DNA of 64,000 bases from Halobacillus sp. A5 (GTDB taxonomy: Bacteria; Bacillota; Bacilli; Bacillales; Halobacillaceae). The position numbers and the translations under genes are program-made. The notes under the pieces were generated by a model. That model was not told the origin of the DNA and did no database searches. It saw nothing but the letters and a program-made list of their open reading frames with translations. The stretch is taken from NCBI RefSeq assembly GCF_024189315.1, contig NZ_JAIZEO010000002.1, positions 248,001 to 312,000 of the forward strand, read 5' to 3'. This document shows, in pieces, positions 1-8,125 of the stretch. Positions within the stretch are counted from its first letter, which is position 1; the number at the start of each line of letters is the position of its first letter.

Positions 1-265
1 AGCTAAAGGGAAACGCTACGCTTTGCCAAACAGCGAAATCATGATCCACCAGCCCCTCGGAGGCGCCAGAGGGCAGGCGACGGATCTTGAGATTTCGGCG
101 AAGCGGATTATCAAGCTGCGGCAGCACATCAATGAAATCATTTCAGAGAAAACGGGCCAGCCGATTAAGAAAGTCGCCGAAGACACCGACCGTGATTACT
201 TTATGAGTGCGGCGGAAGCGAAGGATTACGGCATAGTGGACGATATCATCAAGAATAAACAGTAA
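1..265 (+). CDS. clpP: ATP-dependent Clp protease proteolytic subunit, C-terminal part
   Basis: This is the last 87 codons of the serine peptidase ClpP, which forms the double-ring chamber that degrades proteins unfolded by ClpC, ClpE or ClpX. The window starts inside the gene, in the frame beginning at base 2. The catalytic His lies in the MIHQPLGG segment and the catalytic Asp in TDRDYF, followed by the family's [14 protein letters not shown] end. The catalytic Ser lies upstream of the window. The C-terminus is of normal length and is followed at once by a strong terminator, so clpP is probably the last gene of its transcript. Confidence 0.95.
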   Translation, partial: AKGKRYALPNSEIMIHQPLGGARGQATDLEISAKRIIKLRQHINEIISEKTGQPIKKVAEDTDRDYFMSAAEAKDYGIVDDIIKNKQ

Positions 266-270
266 GCAGA

Positions 271-297
271 AAAGGAGCAGGCGGTCTGCTCCTTTTT
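271..297 (+). terminator. Rho-independent terminator after clpP
   Basis: A 10-bp stem (AAAGGAGCAG / CTGCTCCTTT) with a 5-base loop is followed by a run of T. It begins six bases after the clpP stop codon. Confidence 0.9.
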
Positions 298-425
298 CTG
301 TTTATGAAGGAGAAGATAAAATTCCAGCAAACCGTTCTGCTTATTCGTTCCAGAGCGTTTACTCCTTTATTTTTGTGCTATAATTGGATTAAGTAAATTT
401 TTTACATATAAAGGGGCGGATTAGG

Positions 426-638
426 ATGGAAATCATGATTACCAGTGGGTTCTTAGCTGTTATCGTCATGGTCACTGTATTTCAATTCATTAAATTATTT
501 AAAGCGGCTTATGAAAAAGGAGAAATTACTCAAGTTAAGCTTCATAAATACATCCTCGTATCGTCAACTGCAGGGCTGGTTACGGCAGTCGGCCTTCCCC
601 TTCTCTTTCTTCACCTCTGGAGTTCCATTACAGGGTAA
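426..638 (+). CDS. Small membrane protein, unknown function
   Basis: This 70-residue protein has two hydrophobic helices (about residues 4-24 and 43-66) separated by a charged loop with the pattern KAAYEKGEITQ. The ATG is preceded by an AAGGGGCGG ribosome site seven bases upstream. It sits alone between the clpP terminator and the promoter of the TetR-family gene. I do not recognise the family. A helper or regulator of a transporter is possible but nothing in the sequence shows it. Confidence 0.65.
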   Translation: MEIMITSGFLAVIVMVTVFQFIKLFKAAYEKGEITQVKLHKYILVSSTAGLVTAVGLPLLFLHLWSSITG

Positions 639-668
639 CGTCCCTCGTTAAAAAGACGGCAGCTTAAA

Positions 669-697
669 TTGAAAAAAACCCCTGCGACTGATAACAT
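669..697 (+). promoter_or_regulatory. Candidate sigma-A promoter of the TetR-family gene
   Basis: TTGAAA and TAACAT are separated by 17 bases, 35 bases upstream of the regulator's ATG. Confidence 0.5.
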
Positions 698-732
698 GAA
701 GAAAAATTGACTTTGTAAATGAGGGAAGGGCC

Positions 733-1278
733 ATGCCAAGAGAATCGAAACGGCATAAAATTTTAGAAGCTGCCGCTTTAATTGTAAAAGAACAGGGCAG
801 TGATGCACTGACATTAGATGCCACGGCTAAACGTGCCGAAGTCAGTAAGGGCGGTCTCCTGTATCACTTTTCAACGAAAGAGGCGTTAGTAGAAGGTCTC
901 GTGCAGCATATGAATGAAATCTATCGTCAGAATGTGGAAGAGCTTGTAGGGAAAGAGGCTGAGGATACCGGCAAATGGGCGCGGTCGTTCATTAATGTCA
1001 TGCATGCGAAAAGTGTGGAAAATGAAACGATCAGTGCGGGCATGCTGGCGGCTCAGGGAATGAATCCCAAGCTGTTGAAGCCTTTACAGGATACATATGC
1101 CGACTGGCAGAATCACATTGAGCACGACGGAATGGATCAAGTCGATGCGACGATTCTCCGCCTGGCGGTCGATGGATTATGGCTGTCGGAAATTTTTGGT
1201 CTGGGTCCGCTCAATCCAAGCCTTCGTAAAAAAGTGCTGGAGCGCTTAACGGAACAGACGTATCAGAACAACTCATAG
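733..1278 (+). CDS. TetR/AcrR family transcriptional regulator
   Basis: This 181-residue one-component regulator has an N-terminal helix-turn-helix (about residues 27-46, ending in the typical GGLLYHF) and a helical ligand-binding domain. The C-terminal part, with NPKLLKPLQ and AVDGLWLSEIFG, resembles the TetR_C_37 type common in Bacillaceae. A GAGGGAAGG ribosome site precedes the ATG. No target gene lies directly downstream on the same strand. The upstream small membrane protein or distant transporters are possible targets. The ligand is unknown. Confidence 0.85.
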   Translation: MPRESKRHKILEAAALIVKEQGSDALTLDATAKRAEVSKGGLLYHFSTKEALVEGLVQHMNEIYRQNVEELVGKEAEDTGKWARSFINVMHAKSVENETISAGMLAAQGMNPKLLKPLQDTYADWQNHIEHDGMDQVDATILRLAVDGLWLSEIFGLGPLNPSLRKKVLERLTEQTYQNNS

Positions 1279-1456
1279 CCAAAAAAAGAGGAAAGGCACC
1301 TCGATCTGTGATCTCCGGGGCCTCTCCTATCTGTTCATCCCGCTGGAGTCGTCACTTTTTCCGTTCCTTTTAATCAAAAGTGGCTCACGGAACCATTGAA
1401 GGATGGAGACTTTTTGAAGGAAGTCTTAGACTCCGCTTGATTTAGTGCTCTATTAT

Positions 1457-1556
1457 GGAAAAAGGGTTTTAGGAAACAGCGAGACTCCTAAGGGAGAGAC
1501 GAATCAGGTGTGACCCCGGAGGGCTGGAAAGCGAGTTGTTTCCTAAAACCCTTTCC
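1457..1556. repeat. Dispersed intergenic element with inverted-repeat ends
   Basis: Two 20-22 base arms (GGGTTTTAGGAAACA on the left and its complement on the right) enclose about 60 bases that contain GCGAGACTCCTAAGGG, GACCCCGGAGGG and GGAAAGCGAG. The interior matches, in the opposite orientation, the element at 7478-7612 and partly the one at 13681-13755. It has no coding capacity. This resembles the short GC-rich intergenic repeats found in many Bacillaceae genomes. Confidence 0.6.
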
Positions 1557-1581
1557 ACTTGATCATACAATGATAAAGCAG

Positions 1582-1620
1582 AAAAAAGTCACCCGATCCT
1601 TAACAGGACCGGGTGACTTT
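1582..1620 (-). terminator. Terminator after the CMD-family gene
   Basis: The arms AAAGTCACCCG and CGGGTGACTTT form a long hairpin. On the minus strand it is followed by a T-run, immediately after the stop codon of the gene at 1625-2026. Confidence 0.85.
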
Positions 1621-1624
1621 ACTT

Positions 1625-2026
1625 TTATACGTGGGCCGGCTGTTTCGCCCGCTCAGCGAACACCTTCTGTGCCTGCTTTACCGCATTGATCACAGTCGGA
1701 AAGCCGACGTATGGAATCAGCTGGACCATCGCTTCGACGATCTCCTCTTCTGCCCAGCCTGCATTTAACGCTGTGTTAATGTGCAGCTCCAGCTGGGGAA
1801 GACTGCCGGATCCCTGTGTGATCAGGCTGGAAAGCACAGTCAGCGTGCGGTCTTTGCTGCTTAATCCCTTCCGGCTGTAAATATCGCCGTAGGCAAATTC
1901 GATAATGTATTTGCCGATATCTGGCGCAAGATCCTCCAGCCCTTTCATCAATTCAAAATGGTTCGTGCCTTTATCTGGATCGGTGTATTCCTGTAATGTT
2001 TTCAATCCTTTGTCATAACGGTTCAT
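1625..2026 (-). CDS. Carboxymuconolactone decarboxylase family protein
   Basis: This 133-residue all-helical protein belongs to the CMD/AhpD fold family. The family pattern is visible as LPQLELHINTALNAGWAEEE followed by VQLIPYVGFP and a C-terminal NAVKQAQKVF. It lacks the CxxC pair of peroxidase-type AhpD, so it is closer to the decarboxylase-like branch. Its true substrate is unknown. The gene lies 21 bases downstream of the BCCT carrier gene and is probably co-transcribed with it, which hints at a minor role in quaternary-amine or aromatic metabolism. Confidence 0.8.
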   Translation of the reverse strand: MNRYDKGLKTLQEYTDPDKGTNHFELMKGLEDLAPDIGKYIIEFAYGDIYSRKGLSSKDRTLTVLSSLITQGSGSLPQLELHINTALNAGWAEEEIVEAMVQLIPYVGFPTVINAVKQAQKVFAERAKQPAHV

Positions 2027-2047
2027 CTTGGTGTCTCTCCTTTGTTG

Positions 2048-3595
2048 TCAGGATACATTTCGGTCTTCTTTTGCTTCCTCTGCTTCTCTATCCTGATTGA
2101 CAAGCTTAATAAATGACCAGCCAAGCATTGGGAGGATGAGGAGCAGTGGAAAACCTCCGACAATACTGATCGTCTGCAGGGTGGTCAGTCCGCCGAGATA
2201 CATAAAGATCATCGGCAGCACGGACAGGGTGAGTGCCCAGAATAAACGGTTCCAGCGAAGCGGCTCTTCTTCCACGCGTTTTTGTACAACGGAGGCAATC
2301 ACATAGGAACCAGAATCATACGTCGTGGATAGGAAAATAACCGCAAGCAGTACGAATACGATAATGGCAAACGTGGAGAACGGCAGTTGTGTCAACGTAC
2401 CGATAATGGCTGCTGCATCCCCCTGCTGGTTCATCGTTTCCACGACAGGGAACTGGCCGGTAAGTTCCAGGTGCATGGAATAGTTTCCTAGAATACCGAA
2501 GAACAGGATCGTTCCTAAGCTTCCAAATAGAATCGTTCCGAACACGATCTGCCGGATTGTGCGTCCTTTCGAAATACGGGCGATAAATAAGCCGACAAAT
2601 GGGGCGTAAACAATCCACCAGGCCCAGTAGAACACGGTCCATCCTTCTGGAAATCCGGAACGCTCGAATGGTCCGAGGTCATTAAATGGTTCGGCCCACA
2701 GGCTCATCGTGAAGAAGTTATCCATCATCCGGCCGAGAGCTGTTCCTGTCGATTCCATGATGAAGGTGGTCGGTCCGACAGCAAAAATAAAGATTAGCAG
2801 GACGAATGCAAGCCACAGGTTAATATCACTGAGCAGGCGAATTCCTTTTTGCAGTCCAGAATACGCGCTGAATCCGAAGATCATCGTACAGAAAAGTAAA
2901 ATTATTGATTTCGTCACGATGGTGTCCGGCATGCCGACCAGGTGGTTCAGACCCGCAGAAATGATCGGAGCTGACAGCGCCAGACCTGTACCGCCGCCTC
3001 CTAATAATCCAAACATAAACAGTACGTCTACGATTCTGCCAATCGGTCCGTCGGTATATTTTCCGAGGACCGGACGGCAGGCTTCACTGATTTTAAATAC
3101 GTCCGTCTTTTTCACGAAAAACATGTAGCCGATGGGAAGGGCTGGAATGGCGAACATTGCCCAGGCAATCGGTCCCCAATGGAAGAATCCGTAGGTGGAT
3201 GCCCATTGAATGGCTTCCTTGGAACCGGGTTCGTGTCCGAATGGGGGTCCTTCATAATAGTAGGCCCATTCAATAACGCCCCAGTAAAGAATTCCGGTCC
3301 CGATTCCGCTTGTAAACAGCATGGCTGCCCACGACCACGTTTTAAATTCGGGCTTCGTCTCCTTATCTCCCAGTTTAATATCGCCGTAGCGGCTTACGCC
3401 GACAAACAGCAGAAACAGCAGCATGATTAAACCTATAGATAAAAACAAGAATCCTAACTTTTGTGTCACTATATCATTGGCTGCCAGTACAACCTCTTTT
3501 CCTCGTTCAGGGAAAATGATCAGGGGCAGTGAGACGCAGATTAACAGCGATAGCGCTCCCCAGAACGTTTTCCAATCCATGAGTTGATTCCTCAT
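2048..3595 (-). CDS. BCCT family transporter, CaiT-like (probably carnitine or betaine uptake)
   Basis: This 515-residue, 12-helix carrier belongs to the betaine/carnitine/choline transporter family. Several stretches resemble enterobacterial CaiT more than BetP: YYYEGPPFGHEP, FFHWGPIAWA, GFPEGWTVFYWAWW (containing the substrate-binding Trp box) and ARISKGRTIRQIVFG. The glycine-rich stretch GIGTGILYWG replaces the sodium-site motif of BetP, so the coupling ion cannot be told from sequence. The start has an AAGGAGG site eight bases upstream. It is divergent from carnitine-catabolism genes, which supports carnitine or a related betaine as substrate. Confidence 0.88.
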   Translation of the reverse strand: MRNQLMDWKTFWGALSLLICVSLPLIIFPERGKEVVLAANDIVTQKLGFLFLSIGLIMLLFLLFVGVSRYGDIKLGDKETKPEFKTWSWAAMLFTSGIGTGILYWGVIEWAYYYEGPPFGHEPGSKEAIQWASTYGFFHWGPIAWAMFAIPALPIGYMFFVKKTDVFKISEACRPVLGKYTDGPIGRIVDVLFMFGLLGGGGTGLALSAPIISAGLNHLVGMPDTIVTKSIILLFCTMIFGFSAYSGLQKGIRLLSDINLWLAFVLLIFIFAVGPTTFIMESTGTALGRMMDNFFTMSLWAEPFNDLGPFERSGFPEGWTVFYWAWWIVYAPFVGLFIARISKGRTIRQIVFGTILFGSLGTILFFGILGNYSMHLELTGQFPVVETMNQQGDAAAIIGTLTQLPFSTFAIIVFVLLAVIFLSTTYDSGSYVIASVVQKRVEEEPLRWNRLFWALTLSVLPMIFMYLGGLTTLQTISIVGGFPLLLILPMLGWSFIKLVNQDREAEEAKEDRNVS

Positions 3596-3935
3596 GATTG
3601 AATCCTCCTTTTTTCATATATATTGTTTTTTCTTTACGTTTTAAAATGTACAATCCAGACGGTTTTCTTTCAAAGTTCAGATTGGTCAGCAAATTAGAGG
3701 ATATATGAATATATAGAAGATATACAGATTTACAAGACTTTTATCACGGATTTTGACGCTAATCATGTAGTTTCTAATAGGGGTTAGGTCTTTAAACCTT
3801 TCAGAGAAGGGGAAGAGCAGCTTTTGGATGTGACTTACAGCACAATCATTTAAAAGGGGGTTGAAAATGAACAGTCTGGTTGGTATACTTTGTACCGTTA
3901 AAAAATAATTATAAATTCAAAGGAGGATCTTTTGA
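3596..3935. promoter_or_regulatory. Divergent control region between the BCCT carrier and the carnitine genes
   Basis: This 340-base gap holds two good sigma-A promoters. The minus-strand one is TTGAAA, 17 bases, TACATT (3645-3673). The plus-strand one is TTGAAA, 17 bases, TATACT (3861-3889). Both spacers carry AACnGTCTGGnTnG in the same register, with GTCTGG at 3874-3879 and its complement at 3655-3660, which suggests one regulator reads both promoters. The middle is A+T-rich (3699-3735) and shows no gene. Confidence 0.55.
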
Positions 3936-4826
3936 ATGAAAAATAAAGTATTGCTTACTTCTGCCGTTACAGGGGCAGGAGACACGATAGAAAAGAACCC
4001 AAATGTACCTGTGACACCGAAGGAAATTGCGGATTCAGCGATTGAATCGGCGAAAGCCGGGGCTACAGTAGCCCATGTCCATGCACGTGATCCTAAAACA
4101 GGCGGGATCAGCCATGATCTCGAGCACTACCGTGAAATTGTAGACCGCATCCGTGAATCCGAAACGGATGTCATTATTAACATTACTTCTGGAGGAGGCG
4201 GGGATTTTATCCCGAGCTTAAATACTCCGGCCGCGGGCGGAGACGGAACAGATATTCAAACGCCGGCAGAGCGTCATGAGCCGGTCGGAGAGCTTCTGCC
4301 TGAGATGTGTACGCTCGACTGCGGAAGCACAAACTTCGGCGATATGATCTATATGAGTCCGACAGACTGGCTTCGCGATCAGGCGAAAATGATTCAGGAG
4401 AGCGGTGTAAAGCCTGAGCTTGAGTGCTTTGATACCGGCCACCTCCGCTTTGCCAATCAATTAGTGAAGGAAGGCTTGATTGACGGAGATCCGATGTTTC
4501 AGTTCTGTCTCGGAATCCCGTGGGGAGCGGCCGCTGACGCGGAGACGCTTTTATATATGAAGAACCGTCTCCCGGAAAACGCCCACTGGTCAGCTTTTGG
4601 CATCGGCCGTATGCAAATGCCGATTGCGTCTCAAACCGCCCTTCTCGGTGGAAACATCCGTGTCGGTCTTGAAGACAATATTTACCTGTCAAAAGGTGTG
4701 CCTGCGACTAACGAACAGCTCGTTGATAAAGCTGTAACGATGCTTCGTGGTCTGGATTTAGAACCGATGACCCCACAAGAAGCACGCGAATATCTCAATC
4801 TACGAAACCCGCGGGGAGGCAAATAA
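3936..4826 (+). CDS. BKACE-family beta-keto acid cleavage enzyme, probable 3-dehydrocarnitine cleavage
   Basis: This 296-residue protein belongs to the DUF849/BKACE family, named after 3-keto-5-aminohexanoate cleavage enzyme. These zinc enzymes condense a beta-keto acid with acetyl-CoA to give acetoacetate and a new CoA thioester. The zinc ligands His47 and His49 lie in HVHARDP, and NITSGGG and GIPWGA are family motifs. With a carnitine dehydrogenase two bases downstream and a thioesterase after it, the likely substrate is 3-dehydrocarnitine, giving betainyl-CoA. An AAAGGAGG site precedes the ATG. Confidence 0.88.
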   Translation: MKNKVLLTSAVTGAGDTIEKNPNVPVTPKEIADSAIESAKAGATVAHVHARDPKTGGISHDLEHYREIVDRIRESETDVIINITSGGGGDFIPSLNTPAAGGDGTDIQTPAERHEPVGELLPEMCTLDCGSTNFGDMIYMSPTDWLRDQAKMIQESGVKPELECFDTGHLRFANQLVKEGLIDGDPMFQFCLGIPWGAAADAETLLYMKNRLPENAHWSAFGIGRMQMPIASQTALLGGNIRVGLEDNIYLSKGVPATNEQLVDKAVTMLRGLDLEPMTPQEAREYLNLRNPRGGK

Positions 4827-4828
4827 TT

Positions 4829-5773
4829 ATGAAAATGGCAGTAGTTGGAACAGGAGTTATCGGGAACGGATGGATTGTCCGTATGCTTGCGCAGGGCCAT
4901 GATGTCGTGGCAACAGATCCTGCGCAGGGAGCCGAAGAACGTATGCGCCAAGCCGTCGATCACGCCTGGCCTTACGTCGAAGCGCTCGGACTTGCAGAGG
5001 GAGCTTCCAAAGAACGGTTAACATTTGAAGGTGAGCTGGCTGATGCCGTGAAAGACGCAGATTTCATTCAGGAAAATGTACCGGAAATTGAAGAATTGAA
5101 GCAGACGGTGCTGCAGAGCATTGATCAGAATGCGAAGCCGGATGCACTGATTGGATCAAGCACGTCAGGCATTATGCCGTCAGAACTGCAGGCGAACCTG
5201 CAGCATCCAGAGCGCTTTGTCGTCGCTCACCCATTCCATCCGGTTTATATCCTGCCGCTGGTGGAAATCGTGCCAGGCAGACAGACAACCGCTGAGAACG
5301 TTGAAAAAGCTCATTCCTATTATGAAGGTCTGCAGATGAGTGCACTGCTCGTCCGCAATGAAATTGAAGGGCACATAGCTGATCGTCTGATTGAAGCCAT
5401 CTGGAGAGAGTCCCTTCACATCGTCAATGAAGGAATTGCGACAACGGAAGAAGTTGACAAAGCCTTTACGCACGGAGCAGGGCTTCGCTATGCCCAGTAC
5501 GGTCCTTTCTTAACCTTCCATTTAGCAGGCGGGGAAGGCGGCATGCGCCATATGCTGAAGCAGTTCGGCCCCGCATTGAAAAAGCCATGGACGAAGCTTG
5601 AAGCCCCTGAGCTTACAGACGAGCTTTATGATAAAGTGGTATCAGGATGTGAGCAGCAGTCCAACGGCCTGACGATGTCAGAGCTTGATCAAAACCGTAA
5701 CGAATTTTTAATCCGCCTGTACGATTTAGTTCAGGAATATTGGCCGCAAGAGCAGAAAAAAACAGAAGTATAA
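4829..5773 (+). CDS. L-carnitine dehydrogenase (3-hydroxyacyl-CoA dehydrogenase family)
   Basis: This 314-residue NAD-dependent enzyme should oxidise L-carnitine to 3-dehydrocarnitine. The N-terminal Rossmann motif is GTGVIGNGW (residues 7-15). The 3-hydroxyacyl-CoA dehydrogenase signature HPFHPVYILPLVEIVPG follows at about residues 133-149, with IADRLIEAIWRE and DKAFTHGAGLRYA in the C-terminal domain. The length matches known carnitine dehydrogenases. The gene is in the order BKACE, dehydrogenase, thioesterase, as in described carnitine operons, which is the main reason for this substrate assignment. Confidence 0.88.
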   Translation: MKMAVVGTGVIGNGWIVRMLAQGHDVVATDPAQGAEERMRQAVDHAWPYVEALGLAEGASKERLTFEGELADAVKDADFIQENVPEIEELKQTVLQSIDQNAKPDALIGSSTSGIMPSELQANLQHPERFVVAHPFHPVYILPLVEIVPGRQTTAENVEKAHSYYEGLQMSALLVRNEIEGHIADRLIEAIWRESLHIVNEGIATTEEVDKAFTHGAGLRYAQYGPFLTFHLAGGEGGMRHMLKQFGPALKKPWTKLEAPELTDELYDKVVSGCEQQSNGLTMSELDQNRNEFLIRLYDLVQEYWPQEQKKTEV

Positions 5774-5783
5774 AGGAGGAACG

Positions 5784-6257
5784 ATGATGCAGAGATCCTT
5801 TTCATTTCAACACTCTGTCCCGAAAGAGTGGGTCGATTACAACGGTCATATGAACGACGCTGAATACAACCGGGCCTTCAGTCAGGCAACCGATGCCTTT
5901 ATCGACTACATCGGGCTTGATGAAAATGCACGCAGTGAGTGGGATTACACGGTTTTCACTTTAGAAACGCATACGTGTTACCTGCAGGAATTGAAAGAAG
6001 GCGCGGCATTTGAGATTACAGCGCAGGTTCTTGATTATGACGCGAAGCGCATTCATTTGTTTTTGTCCATGCAGAACGAACAAGGTGAGCTTGCCGCAAC
6101 CCTCGAAGAAATGCTGATGGGCATTGATCAGAACGAAGGACGCGGCGCCCCTTTTCCGGAATCCGCAGCGGCAGCCATTCAGGGTGTTTATGAGGAGCAC
6201 GCAGAACAGGAGCAGCCGAAACAAGCCGGACGGGTGATCGGGATTCGAAGAAAATAA
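5784..6257 (+). CDS. Hotdog thioesterase, probable betainyl-CoA hydrolase
   Basis: This 157-residue protein is a 4-hydroxybenzoyl-CoA-type hotdog thioesterase with the active-site pattern VDYNGHMNDAEYNRAF (residues 18-33), where the Asp is the expected catalytic residue. It should release glycine betaine from the CoA thioester made by the preceding BKACE enzyme. Two ATG codons are adjacent (5784 and 5787) behind an AAAGGAGG site, and either may be used. The end is Lys/Arg-rich. It is the last gene of the carnitine operon, followed by a terminator. Confidence 0.82.
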   Translation: MMQRSFSFQHSVPKEWVDYNGHMNDAEYNRAFSQATDAFIDYIGLDENARSEWDYTVFTLETHTCYLQELKEGAAFEITAQVLDYDAKRIHLFLSMQNEQGELAATLEEMLMGIDQNEGRGAPFPESAAAAIQGVYEEHAEQEQPKQAGRVIGIRRK

Positions 6258-6263
6258 TGATAG

Positions 6264-6335
6264 AAAAAAAGCTCAGAGTCCTTGATATGCTTCCCCTTAC
6301 TTAAAGGAGCCTGTCATAAGGACTTTGAGCTTTTT
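6264..6335. terminator. Bidirectional terminator closing the carnitine operon
   Basis: The arms AAAAAGCTCAGAGTCCTT and AAGGACTTTGAGCTTTTT pair over 18 positions with one mismatch and carry A- and T-runs on both sides. It serves the plus-strand operon and the decayed minus-strand regulator to its right. Confidence 0.8.
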
Positions 6336-6347
6336 GTATGCCTTCTT

Positions 6348-6518
6348 TTACGTCGTTTCACCTTCCACAAGCTTCACATCCAGCACGGTGTTCCGCGGGG
6401 TCTCCGCTCCTTCTTCTTCAATCTGATCTATGATGGACGAGCACAGGTTTTTACCGACGGCGTCGATCGGCTAATGGTAGTCAGCTTAGGATGCTGCAGC
6501 ATGCGCGTGAAGCTATAA
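6348..6518 (-). pseudogene. C-terminal remnant of a LacI-family regulator, frameshifted
   Basis: Read on the minus strand, this encodes YSFTRMLQHPKLTTIS and then, in another frame, PIDAVGKNLCSSIIDQ and TVLDVKLVEGETT before a TAA. This is the usual end of a LacI/GalR regulator. About four bases are missing between the two parts, near 6470. The N-terminal DNA-binding domain is absent because the sequence runs straight into a plus-strand sugar-binding protein fragment at 6520. It cannot make a functional regulator. Confidence 0.75.
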
Positions 6519-6519
6519 G

Positions 6520-7361
6520 GTGCAAGGGCTGCCTTTTAATCAAGAAGAGTATGGCCTTATCTACAATAAAGAAGTATTCAAGGAAGCAGGAATTAACGCT
6601 GAAGAAATTACAACCTATGAAGAATTAGAGAGTGCCGTCGAAGAGCTGGATTCCCAGAAGAGTGACCTCGGGATCGAAGAAGTCTTCACGTTTCCTGCGA
6701 AAGAACAGTGGGTGCCGGGTAACCATCTGTCTAATGCCTTCATCGCTTCAGAATTTGATCAGAACGTGTTAGACGCCTTCAACGCAGACACGGTCAGCTT
6801 TGAAAGAGGAGAAGAGCTGAAGCGTATGGTCGATTTGCAGAATGATTATTCCATTCAGCCATCGCTGAGCCTGGATTATTCTCAGCAGGTTGAAGAGTAC
6901 TTCTCACTGGGAGAAGCAGCAATCATTCAGCAGGGCAACTGGATTTACCCGTCTGTTGAACAAATGGATCCTGAGTTCGCGGAGAACAATATGGGCATTC
7001 TTCCGATTCCGGTAGAGGGGCAGGAAGGAAAGATGCCTGTCGGGATTCCGAACTACTGGGGTGTCAATGACAACAATGATGACGAGGTCGTTCAAGCTTC
7101 CAAAGACTTTATCGATTGGATGTATACATCTGAGGAAGGAAAAGACGCCGTTATCAATGACTTTAATTTCATCCCGGCATACGAAGGTTTTGAAGCTTTC
7201 GAAATCTCAGATCCTGTCTCGAGAGAAATCTATGAATATGCAACAAATGAAGAGGCGATTGGCTGGGGCGATGATTTAGGTTCAAATATCTAGCAGTATT
7301 TAAGTGATGATATGACGTTGAGGAAGACGCGATTGCCGATTGGGAGAAAGCAAGGGAATAA
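6520..7361 (+). pseudogene. Decayed sugar ABC transporter substrate-binding protein
   Basis: The open part (to 7293) encodes about 257 residues of a family 1 extracellular solute-binding protein, with QEEYGLIYNKEVFKEAGI, GEAAIIQQGNWIYP and GIPNYWGVN. The signal peptide and the first lobe are missing. A TAG at 7291-7293 interrupts the C-terminus. After it, QYLSDDMT continues and a shift near 7318 restores EEDAIADWEKARE before TAA at 7359-7361. It is therefore broken at both ends. No permease genes follow. Confidence 0.8.
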
Positions 7362-7403
7362 AGTGTAGATTTTTATTTGGAAATTATATAAAGGAAATTT
7401 ACT

Positions 7404-7430
7404 AAGCTCAGTATTTTTAATACTGAGCTT
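7404..7430. terminator. Palindromic hairpin, bidirectional terminator-like
   Basis: AAGCTCAGTA and TACTGAGCTT form a perfect 10-bp stem around TTTTTAA, just after the decayed binding-protein gene. Confidence 0.5.
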
Positions 7431-7432
7431 TC

Positions 7433-7472
7433 AGCTTGTAGAGAAACCCTGTGTTTTACTACAAGCTTTTTT
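7433..7472 (+). terminator. Terminator-like hairpin with T-run
   Basis: AGCTTGTA pairs with TACAAGCT and six T follow. It is the second hairpin in a row behind the pseudogene. Confidence 0.6.
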
Positions 7473-7477
7473 GTGCA

Positions 7478-7612
7478 CCCGTGCGGACAAATACCACTCG
7501 CTTTCCGCGGACGAACGCCCGAGCCTCCTCGTGAAAACCCCACTGCGGGGTCTCGGATCGCCCGTTTTTCCGCAGGAGTCTCCTGGAATTTGACCGACCG
7601 AAGAAGACTCTC
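7478..7612. repeat. Dispersed intergenic element, second copy
   Basis: The stretch contains CTCGCTTTCCGCGG, GAGCCTCCTCG, CCCCACTGCGGGGTCT and CCGCAGGAGTCTC. These are the same landmarks, in reverse, as in the element at 1457-1556. It is GC-rich, non-coding and contains nested inverted repeats. It lies between the pseudogene and the spore-surface cluster. Confidence 0.6.
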
Positions 7613-7755
7613 CCTCACCTAACTCACCTCTTTTTTGCAATAAATACTCTTTCTTAAGTTCTATGCAGGAAGATTTAATTGGGGATATAGTAACAAACAA
7701 CCAAACCTTATCCTTCGGTTTTCATAAGATGATAGTAGGGAAGGAGGGGTGAAAT

Positions 7756-8100
7756 TTGGCCCAATTAGGCTTTTGCAGCTCTAATTCACTGAATGCTGTA
7801 AATGATTCGGTGTGCTGCACGATAAATTTGGAGGATACAGGTGAAACACCTGTGACTATATGGGAAGATGCCACGGACTTTGTTATTAATGGAACAATAA
7901 TGATGGAAAACAATGGAACAACCGATACTTCCCCTACCGTAGAGCTTTATGTGGATGATACTGCGGTGGCGGGGTTTGTATTAGCTCCAGGAGAGTGCAG
8001 GTCGATAACTTTAAATGATATTAATTCTATAGGTGTAGTGGGGGAAGGAACAGGTTCTTCTAGTGTTAAAATTTCATTTTCATTGAATTACAAGTTTTAA
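7756..8100 (+). CDS. Ena-like endospore appendage subunit (DUF3992-type)
   Basis: This 114-residue protein has a Cys-containing N-terminal connector (Cys7, Cys20, Cys21 in NDSVCC) and a compact beta-sandwich ending in ECRSITLNDINSIGV and ISFSLNYKF. This is the layout of the endospore appendage (Ena) subunits, which stack as jellyrolls into fibres held by N-terminal disulfides. A TTG start follows a strong GGAAGGAGGGGTG site. It appears to be co-transcribed with the next gene, 25 bases away. The assignment rests on pattern, not on an alignment. Confidence 0.65.
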   Translation: MAQLGFCSSNSLNAVNDSVCCTINLEDTGETPVTIWEDATDFVINGTIMMENNGTTDTSPTVELYVDDTAVAGFVLAPGECRSITLNDINSIGVVGEGTGSSSVKISFSLNYKF

Positions 8101-8125
8101 AGGATGAGAGAAAGTAGGTATATGA

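Noticed and set aside
1289-1328. Hairpin after the TetR-type gene as a plus-strand terminator
   Set aside because: The stem has mismatches and no T-run on the plus strand; a weak minus-strand role remains possible.
3879-3897. Sigma-54-like GG...AC element upstream of the BKACE gene
   Set aside because: The -12 GC is absent, and a good sigma-A promoter covers the same bases.
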